From Bacteroidales bacterium UBA3764 (GTDB lineage: Bacteria > Bacteroidota > Bacteroidia > Bacteroidales > UBA932), in assembly GCA_002371115.1 (NCBI GenBank), contig DFFY01000094.1, positions 1,183 through 11,054 of the forward strand: DNA of 9,872 nucleotides, in the 5' to 3' direction. The notes below the pieces were generated by a model. It saw only the letters and a list, made by a program, of their open reading frames with translations. It ran no database searches and was not told where the DNA came from. This document shows positions 6,205 to 9,872 of this stretch, in pieces. Numbering within the stretch: the first letter of the stretch is position 1; every line of letters begins with the position of its first letter. The translations under genes and the position numbers were made by a program.

Positions 6205-7014
6205 ATGAGTATATTGGATAACAGACCGGCCCTCAAGGCCGAAATTGACAAAGTGGCGGAAGTGGCCGGATACCTTTGGACAAAGGGATGGGCGGAGCGA
6301 AACGGCGGGAATATCACCATCAACATCACGGAATGGGTGGACAATGCAATGCGTGCCATGCCGGCCATCAGTGAGCCGAAGGCCATCGGAACAACCCTTC
6401 CTCATCTTGAAGGCCGCTGGTTCTACTGCAAAGGCACGCAGAAACGCATGCGGGACCTGGCACGGGAGCCCATGGGGAGCGGCTCCATCATCCGCATCCT
6501 CCCGGACTGCGCGCACTATGAGATTGTGGCCGATGCTCCGGTAGCGCCAACCTCCGAACTGCCTTCCCACCTGAGTGTTCACAACTACCTGCTGGCCAAG
6601 GGCTCCCCGTACCGTGCCAGCCTTCACACCCATCCCATCGAGCTGGTGGCCCTTACGCACAGCAGGAAGTGGATGGAGAAAGATGCCGCCACCAGGATGC
6701 TCTGGTCCATGATTCCGGAAACCAAAGCCTTCTGCCCCAGAGGCTTAGGCATGGTTCCCTACATGCTTCCCTCCAGCGTAGAACTGGCCGATGCCACTAT
6801 CAGGGCAATTGACGAGGACTACGACGTTGTGATGTGGGAAAAGCACGGCGTCTTTGCCGTGGACACAGACATCATGAGCGCCTTTGACCAGGTGGATGTC
6901 CTGAACAAAGCCGCCCAGATTTACATATCGGCCCGTAACATGGGCTTTGAACCGGAGGGCATGTCCGATGCCCAGATGACAGAACTGTCAACGGTCTTTG
7001 GCCTGCCCAAGTAG
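6205..7014 (+). CDS. rhaD: Rhamnulose-1-phosphate aldolase
   Basis: A 269-residue class II (zinc) aldolase that cleaves L-rhamnulose-1-phosphate to dihydroxyacetone phosphate and L-lactaldehyde, the last committed step of the pathway. Visible are the N-terminal GWAERNGGNI phosphate-binding segment, the catalytic glutamate candidate E118 in TSELPSH, the zinc ligands H141 and H143 in SLHTHPIEL, and H214 in WEKHGVFA. H141 and H143 match the E. coli numbering. It closes the visible rha operon. The start at 6205 (MSILDNRPALK) directly follows an AATT stretch 17 bp downstream of rhaT if the intervening palindromic element is subtracted. Four nucleotides after its stop begins a truncated glycoside hydrolase gene, so the operon was probably once longer. 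Confidence 0.96.
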   Translation: MSILDNRPALKAEIDKVAEVAGYLWTKGWAERNGGNITINITEWVDNAMRAMPAISEPKAIGTTLPHLEGRWFYCKGTQKRMRDLAREPMGSGSIIRILPDCAHYEIVADAPVAPTSELPSHLSVHNYLLAKGSPYRASLHTHPIELVALTHSRKWMEKDAATRMLWSMIPETKAFCPRGLGMVPYMLPSSVELADATIRAIDEDYDVVMWEKHGVFAVDTDIMSAFDQVDVLNKAAQIYISARNMGFEPEGMSDAQMTELSTVFGLPK

Positions 7015-7018
7015 TGCA

Positions 7019-7140
7019 ATGAAGTATTCAAGTCTCCTTCTCGGCCTGTTACTTTTTTGTTCCGGGCTTTTTGCCCAGGAGCGCCTTTCTTTGGAGGGGA
7101 CCTGGGATTTTAAGTTGCTGGGAAAAGGTGAAGCCGGATC
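7019..7140 (+). pseudogene. N-terminal fragment of a secreted glycoside hydrolase (GH2-like)
   Basis: An ATG at 7019, four nucleotides after the rhaD stop, opens a frame that encodes a clean signal peptide (MKYSSLLLGLLLFCSGLFAQ) followed by ERLSLEGTWDFKLLGKGEA. The latter resembles the first strand of the N-terminal sugar-binding domain of GH2-type hydrolases. Similarity stops around 7130-7141, and the frame ends at a TAG at 7172-7174 after a run of unrelated residues (51 codons in all). The gene is therefore cut after about 40 residues. Its tight spacing to rhaD suggests it was once the next gene of the rhamnose operon, perhaps a glycosidase releasing sugar from a rhamnose-containing glycan. 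The GH2 assignment rests on a short segment and is moderate; being a truncated exported protein is firm. Confidence 0.6.
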
Positions 7141-7419
7141 CACCTCGGGCGTGAGCAAGCCTTTTCCCTTATAGGCTTTCAGCGTCTCAATGACGGAAAA
7201 CTTCTTCTCGGAAGAGTGATACCGGCTTCCATGTCGTCCAAAATGACTGATGTAGAAAGGCTCGTAGCCCTTAGGCGCTGCAGAAAAGAGGGTGTCAAGC
7301 GGCTCATAGGCGTGAAGCGCTCCTGCGGCTCGCAGCGGATTCTCTTCTATGAGCTGTCTTGCGTCCTGGGCAAATGCCTCTGCCCCCGAGAGGAACAATA
7401 TGGCATGGATTTCCTTCAT
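7141..7419 (-). pseudogene. N-terminal fragment of a histidine-type (MINPP-like) phosphatase
   Basis: On the minus strand an ATG at 7417-7419 opens a frame with a signal-peptide-like start (KEIHAILFLSGAEAFAQ). It continues ARQLIEENPLRAAGALHAYEP and GYEPFYISHFGRHGSRYHSS. The RHGSRY motif (residues 62-67) is the catalytic phosphohistidine motif of the histidine acid phosphatase branch, as in Bacteroides inositol-polyphosphate phosphatases. Similarity continues to about GLLTPE (residues 87-92, near 7144) and then stops, because the frame runs into the reverse strand of the glycoside hydrolase fragment and rhaD. A full enzyme would have more than 400 residues, so the C-terminal acid/base motif is missing and the fragment should be inactive. 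The two fragments face each other tail to tail at about 7130-7146. Confidence 0.75.
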
Positions 7420-7553
7420 CCTGCATATATATAAAAACTACCAGATTATCCTTGATGGTGCCAGAATCCTTTAAACAGATTGTTTGTTTTGGCAGTGCAC
7501 GGACCGGCCTCAAGCTCTCCAAGAAGCTCCATTCGGCACTGATCTTAACTGTT
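7420..7553. other. Short non-coding stretch between phosphatase remnant and AbiE operator
   Basis: No convincing gene is seen. The first 20 bases (CATATATATAAAAAC) are A/T rich and probably held the promoter of the phosphatase remnant on the minus strand. The remainder has no protein-like frame, RNA gene or strong hairpin that I can recognise. Confidence 0.5.
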
Positions 7554-7602
7554 AAAATTTGCACAGAAATGGAAGAATAATTTCCTTATCTGTGCAAATT
7601 TT
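7554..7602. promoter_or_regulatory. Long perfect palindrome, candidate AbiEi operator
   Basis: AAAATTTGCACAGA (7554-7567) is perfectly repeated in inverse as TCTGTGCAAATTTT (7589-7602). Inside the 21-nt spacer a further GGAA...TTCC pair (from 7571 and ending at 7585) makes the whole 49 bp nearly symmetrical. It ends two bases before the -7 box of abiEi. AbiEi antitoxins of the characterised type repress their own promoter by binding inverted repeats, so this is the natural operator candidate. It is not followed by a T tract within a transcript, and it would also be a poor terminator for upstream genes, which are broken. Confidence 0.65.
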
Positions 7603-7604
7603 TA

Positions 7605-7612
7605 TATATTTG
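7605..7612 (+). promoter_or_regulatory. Bacteroidota -7 box of the abiE operon promoter
   Basis: TATATTTG perfectly matches TAnnTTTG and ends 20 nt before the abiEi ATG, the same geometry as the rhaB promoter. The right arm of the 49-bp palindrome lies immediately upstream, over the -33 region, so a protein bound there would block polymerase. Confidence 0.65.
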
Positions 7613-7632
7613 CGGCAAATTATAGTTGAGGC

Positions 7633-8262
7633 ATGCTAAAGCAGAATCCATTAATACAGTTTGCCGGTGTTCCTGTTTCCGGGGCAGAGCTCAGGTCGTG
7701 TTTCGCGAACCTATCTTCGCCGGAGAAGAAGATTCAGGCCTTGGAACGAGAAGGTGCGCTCATTCGCTTGAAGCGGAATCTTTTCGTGGTCAACAAGGAA
7801 CTGACCGGGAGAGAAACCCATGCCTGCTTATGCGCCAACCATTTGTACGGACCTTCTTATGTCTCGCTCCAATGGGCGCTCAGGTACTATGGACTCATCC
7901 CGGAGCGTGTTTTCGTGATGACTTCCGTTACCACCAAGCGTTCCCGTTCTTTCAAGACCCCTTTGGGACTATTCAGCTATGTGCAGGTGTCGTCGGCCTA
8001 TTTCCCGGTGGGCGTAAGCAGTGTGGAGGAAGGTGGAGCCCGTTTTCTGATGGCAAGCCCGGAGAAAGCCCTCTGTGACACCATTCTCCATGACCGATTT
8101 GTGCCGCACCAGTCCGTGAGGGCGTTGGCAACATACCTGGAGGAGGACATGCGGCTGGATATGGAGCAGTTCCAGCATTTTGACGGTAAAGTAATCCGGG
8201 AATGCAGGGAGGCAGGCCGCAAGGTACAAGTATTTACGAACCTTATCAAGCTCATCCGCTAA
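7633..8262 (+). CDS. AbiEi-family antitoxin-like protein (type IV toxin-antitoxin)
   Basis: A 209-residue cytoplasmic protein of the AbiEi type. The N-terminal 55 or so residues look like a winged helix (SGAELRSCFANLSSPEKKIQALEREG, then the wing ALIRLKRNLFVV), which would bind DNA. The central and C-terminal part has the family-like segments YVSLQWALRYYGLIPE, VFVMTSVTTKRSRSF, TPLGLFSYVQVSS and FLMASPEKALCDTI. In characterised AbiE systems AbiEi neutralises AbiEii without a direct complex and represses its own operon. The start at 7633 sits 20 nt downstream of a perfect -7 box, with the palindromic candidate operator just upstream. Its TAA overlaps the ATG of the toxin gene (TAATG), which fits coupled expression. 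The toxin next door makes the assignment strong. Confidence 0.88.
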   Translation: MLKQNPLIQFAGVPVSGAELRSCFANLSSPEKKIQALEREGALIRLKRNLFVVNKELTGRETHACLCANHLYGPSYVSLQWALRYYGLIPERVFVMTSVTTKRSRSFKTPLGLFSYVQVSSAYFPVGVSSVEEGGARFLMASPEKALCDTILHDRFVPHQSVRALATYLEEDMRLDMEQFQHFDGKVIRECREAGRKVQVFTNLIKLIR

Positions 8263-9095
8263 TGACCATTTACGAATCCATGTTAGCCGAGTATAAGCCT
8301 GCTGGCGGCGGTACGGCTACGCCGAATGCAGAGCAGGAGGTTTGCCAGAAAATCACATTGGCCGGACTTCGTCGCGGTGGTTTTTTTGATCATGCTGCCT
8401 TTTATGGCGGTACGTGCCTGAGATTGTTCCACGGCCTGCCCAGGTGGTCGGAGGACATGGACTTCTCGCTTACGGAAAAACGGGATGACATCCATTTGGA
8501 AAATTACTTCGATGCCATCAGGGAGGAATTCAAGCTCGCCGGCTTTGATGTGACCATCACAAAGAAGGCAAAGAAAATCTTTGGACGGGTAGAGTCTGCA
8601 TTTTTGAAGGAGAATACGGAGGCGTACGACATCAAATTCCAGACAAAGAAGATGGTCAAGTTGAAGATAGAATTGGATACGGATCCGCCGCTGATGTTTG
8701 ATACCGAGCAAAAACTGCTTCTCCAGCCCTACTCTTTTATGGTCCGTTGTTTTACCTTGCCGGACCTCTTTGCCGGCAAGATGCATGCGCTGGTTTACAG
8801 GGCATGGCAGCGGCGGGTAAAGGGACGTGACTGGTTTGACTTCGAGTGGTATGTGCGGAATCAGGTTCCGCTGGATTTCAGGCACTTGCAAGCGCGGATC
8901 AAGGAGTTTAGCGGGGAGGAGGTGAGCCTGGAGGCCTTCTTGGCTTTACTGAGAGAGCGGCTTTCCTCAACCAATCCCGACCTTGTTAAGCAAGATGTGC
9001 TTCCGTTCATAGACGGCTCGCGTCAGGAAGAACTCTCCATCTGGTCCAATGCGTACTTTTTGCAGTTGGTAGATTTGATGAAGATTCAGCAGTAA
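8262..9095 (+). CDS. AbiEii-family nucleotidyltransferase toxin
   Basis: A 277-residue protein of the AbiEii/MNT-type nucleotidyltransferase family (PF08843-like). The nucleotidyltransferase core is plain: YGGTCLRLFHGLPRWSEDMDF at residues 48-68, with the metal-binding pair D65 and D67 in a DxD arrangement. It is followed by a strand with further acidic residues (KLKIELDTDPP). The later family motifs are GKMHAL with K173 and the RDWFDFEW segment with R189, D190 and D193. Related toxins stop growth by nucleotide transfer, shown for some mycobacterial relatives to act on tRNA 3' ends; some AbiE pairs cause phage abortive infection. The start at 8262 overlaps the antitoxin stop (TAATG). An upstream in-frame ATG at 8202 lies inside the antitoxin gene and encodes unrelated sequence. 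No key residue appears missing, so it should be active. Confidence 0.92.
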   Translation: MTIYESMLAEYKPAGGGTATPNAEQEVCQKITLAGLRRGGFFDHAAFYGGTCLRLFHGLPRWSEDMDFSLTEKRDDIHLENYFDAIREEFKLAGFDVTITKKAKKIFGRVESAFLKENTEAYDIKFQTKKMVKLKIELDTDPPLMFDTEQKLLLQPYSFMVRCFTLPDLFAGKMHALVYRAWQRRVKGRDWFDFEWYVRNQVPLDFRHLQARIKEFSGEEVSLEAFLALLRERLSSTNPDLVKQDVLPFIDGSRQEELSIWSNAYFLQLVDLMKIQQ

Positions 9096-9110
9096 GAATC
9101 TACTTCTTAC
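9092..9110 (+). terminator. Short hairpin at the end of the toxin gene
   Basis: GTAAGAA (9092-9098) pairs perfectly with TTCTTAC (9104-9110) around a 5-nt loop and includes the toxin stop codon. The stem is A/T rich and no T run follows, so it is at best a weak terminator or an mRNA 3'-end protector. Confidence 0.25.
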
Positions 9111-9274
9111 AGCTTGGCCTTGAGGCGCTGGCGGACTTTGGCTCGCACACCATCCTGCAAACCAATGTCATGGATACGCAAAAGCTCAAGCTCTCCATCC
9201 GCTACAACTTCAACACCGCCCAGAGCAAGTACCGCGGCAGCGGTGCCGGCGCCGACAGCAAGGCCCGCATGTAG
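9110..9274 (+). pseudogene. C-terminal remnant of an outer-membrane beta-barrel protein
   Basis: The frame ending at TAG 9272-9274 reads GSHTILQTNVMDTQKLKLS followed by IRYNFNTAQSKYRGSGAGADSKARM. The last strand plus the short SKYRGSGAG...R(M) tail is typical of the C-terminus of Bacteroidota TonB-linked outer-membrane beta-barrel proteins. Only about 45-50 residues are recognisable. Upstream the frame runs through unrelated sequence to the AbiEii stop region, with no plausible start. It is a scar of a much larger gene (usually 700 residues or more) whose 5' part is absent. The family call relies on the tail motif and is moderate. Confidence 0.6.
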
Positions 9275-9308
9275 GGAATACTCATAAATGGGGATTGCCA
9301 GACAAGGA

Positions 9309-9325
9309 TTTTTTTGCGACCTTTG
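9309..9325 (+). promoter_or_regulatory. Possible promoter of the FMN-binding protein gene
   Basis: Two overlapping TTTG-type boxes precede the ATG at 9333: TTTTTTTG (9309-9316), which ends 16 nt before the start, and GACCTTTG (9318-9325), which ends 7 nt before it. Each departs from TAnnTTTG by one base, and the first has the spacing seen for the other genes of this window. The evidence is weak but the location is right. Confidence 0.3.
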
Positions 9326-9332
9326 CATCGCT

Positions 9333-9716
9333 ATGAAAAAATGGATTCTTGTTTTGGCAGTCCTGCTCTCTACGGCTGCATCTACTACGCCCATCGTCAG
9401 ACATCCGGACGGGAGTGTTACCATCAATACCAGTACGCTGGAGGCGGAGGAGGGGTATATGGGCCCCACGCCGCTCCTGATTCACCTGGACGCGCAGGAT
9501 CGCGTGACCAGGATTGAAGCACTTCCCAACAGCGAGACGCCGGCCTATTGGGGCGCCGTCATGGAGCGCCTTTCCACGCTCTGGAACGGCCTTCCTGTCC
9601 AGAAGGTGCTGTCCCGGCAGGTCGATGCCGTCTCCGGTGCCACCTATTCCTCCCAGGGCTTCTTCTCCAACCTGGAGAAGGGCATCATCTATTACCTGAA
9701 CACCAAGGAGGAATAA
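9333..9716 (+). CDS. Small exported FMN-binding domain protein
   Basis: A 127-residue protein made of an N-terminal hydrophobic export segment (MKKWILVLAVLLSTAAS) and one FMN-binding domain (PF04205-like). The domain carries the flavinylation motif DAVSGATYSS at residues 98-107. By family knowledge, the ApbE flavin transferase attaches FMN by a phosphoester bond to the Thr of this motif, here T104. Such domains act in extracytoplasmic electron transfer (RnfG/NqrC, fumarate reductases, flavin-based shuttles). The conserved GYMGPTPLLIHLDAQDRVTRIE beginning and the PVQKVLSRQVDAVSGAT arrangement fit. There is no lipobox Cys, so it is either cleaved and periplasmic or anchored by the N-terminal segment. 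The start at 9333 was chosen because an upstream in-frame ATG at 9288 would bury the signal peptide. No ApbE or redox partner gene is visible in the window. Confidence 0.85.
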   Translation: MKKWILVLAVLLSTAASTTPIVRHPDGSVTINTSTLEAEEGYMGPTPLLIHLDAQDRVTRIEALPNSETPAYWGAVMERLSTLWNGLPVQKVLSRQVDAVSGATYSSQGFFSNLEKGIIYYLNTKEE

Positions 9717-9730
9717 TCCAGGCCTGTCTT

Positions 9731-9757
9731 TGTCATTCCGAGCGCAGTCGAGGGCTC
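9731..9757 (+). repeat. Diverged copy of the interspersed GTCATTC repeat
   Basis: TGTCATTCCGAGCGCAGTCG followed by AGGGCTC is a single-arm copy of the repeat family found inside and at the end of rhaB, 14 bp after the stop of the FMN-binding gene. The first 20 bases keep the family pattern; the last part has diverged. Confidence 0.65.
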
Positions 9758-9768
9758 ACCTTGCGCCG

Positions 9769-9872
9769 TCCTCTCCGTCATGCCCGGTCCTCTCTCCGTC
9801 ATGCCCGGTCCTCCCCGCCATGCCCGGCCCCTCTCCCCGTCATGTCCGGCCCTCTCTCCGTCATGCCCGGCC
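9769..9872. repeat. Degenerate tandem array of 19-22 bp units, running off the window
   Basis: Five units can be aligned, at 9769-9787, 9788-9808, 9809-9827, 9828-9849 and 9850-9870. Each has the form (T/C)CCTCTC..CGTCATGCCCGG with unit lengths of 19, 21, 19, 22 and 21 bases. Variation is mostly in the number of CT/CC dinucleotides and single transitions. There are no spacers of unique sequence, so this is not a CRISPR. The array is cut by the end of the window and its full length is unknown. Confidence 0.8.

Noticed and set aside
7136..7141. GGATCC at the junction of the two truncated genes as a cloning-ligation artefact
   Set aside because: The same hexamer occurs elsewhere in the window (near 2665 and 8683), so its presence at the junction is not evidence of artificial joining, though an assembly chimera still deserves a read check.
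7304..7564. An 86-codon minus-strand open frame upstream of abiEi
   Set aside because: It overlaps the phosphatase remnant in another frame, and its product shows no signal peptide or motif.
9107..9469. A 120-codon minus-strand open frame across the barrel scar and the FMN-binding gene
   Set aside because: It overlaps two plus-strand sequences with recognisable proteins and has no family-like features of its own.
9769..9872. CRISPR array
   Set aside because: Units are contiguous with no unique spacers, lengths vary by dinucleotides and no cas gene is visible; it is a simple tandem repeat.

Overview
The window looks like chromosomal DNA from a gut-type Bacteroidales (phylum Bacteroidota). 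The evidence is Bacteroidota-style TAnnTTTG promoter boxes upstream of genes, starts without Shine-Dalgarno sequences, a rhaB-rhaA-rhaT-rhaD order governed by a divergent AraC regulator as in the Bacteroides rha locus, remnants of typical Bacteroidota proteins (an outer-membrane beta-barrel protein and a histidine-type inositol-phosphate phosphatase), and GC-rich genus-type interspersed repeats of the form GTCATTC(T/C)GAnCGnAGT. The genus cannot be fixed from the sequence.

Layout. 1-1225: the 3' end of an amidohydrolase followed closely by a DUF3089 alpha/beta-hydrolase-like protein. 1291-7014: an L-rhamnose locus. An AraC-family regulator reads leftward. Reading rightward from a shared intergenic region are rhamnulokinase (rhaB), L-rhamnose isomerase (rhaA), the L-rhamnose/H+ symporter (rhaT) and rhamnulose-1-phosphate aldolase (rhaD). 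Together these import L-rhamnose, isomerise it to L-rhamnulose, phosphorylate it and split it to DHAP and L-lactaldehyde. No lactaldehyde reductase/dehydrogenase or mutarotase is present. 7015-7553: gene debris, with the N-terminal piece of a secreted glycoside hydrolase and, facing it, the N-terminal piece of a histidine phosphatase, fused tail to tail. 7554-9095: an AbiE-type toxin-antitoxin pair (AbiEi-like antitoxin, AbiEii nucleotidyltransferase toxin) behind a strong palindrome. 9098-9274: the C-terminal scar of an outer-membrane beta-barrel protein. 9333-9716: a small exported FMN-binding-domain protein. 9731-9872: an interspersed repeat copy and a degenerate tandem array running off the end.

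The metabolic genes are ordinary. The unusual content is the small repetitive DNA. A repeat with internal 18-bp tandem copies sits in frame inside rhaB. A second copy of the same repeat family supplies the last codons of rhaB. A 121-bp palindromic, MITE-like element flanked by 5-bp direct repeats is lodged between rhaT and rhaD, and removing it restores a 17-bp operon gap. Its two arm mismatches are both G-U compatible in the rha mRNA. The AbiE pair sits among truncated genes, as expected for a horizontally gained defence or addiction module in a recombination hot spot.
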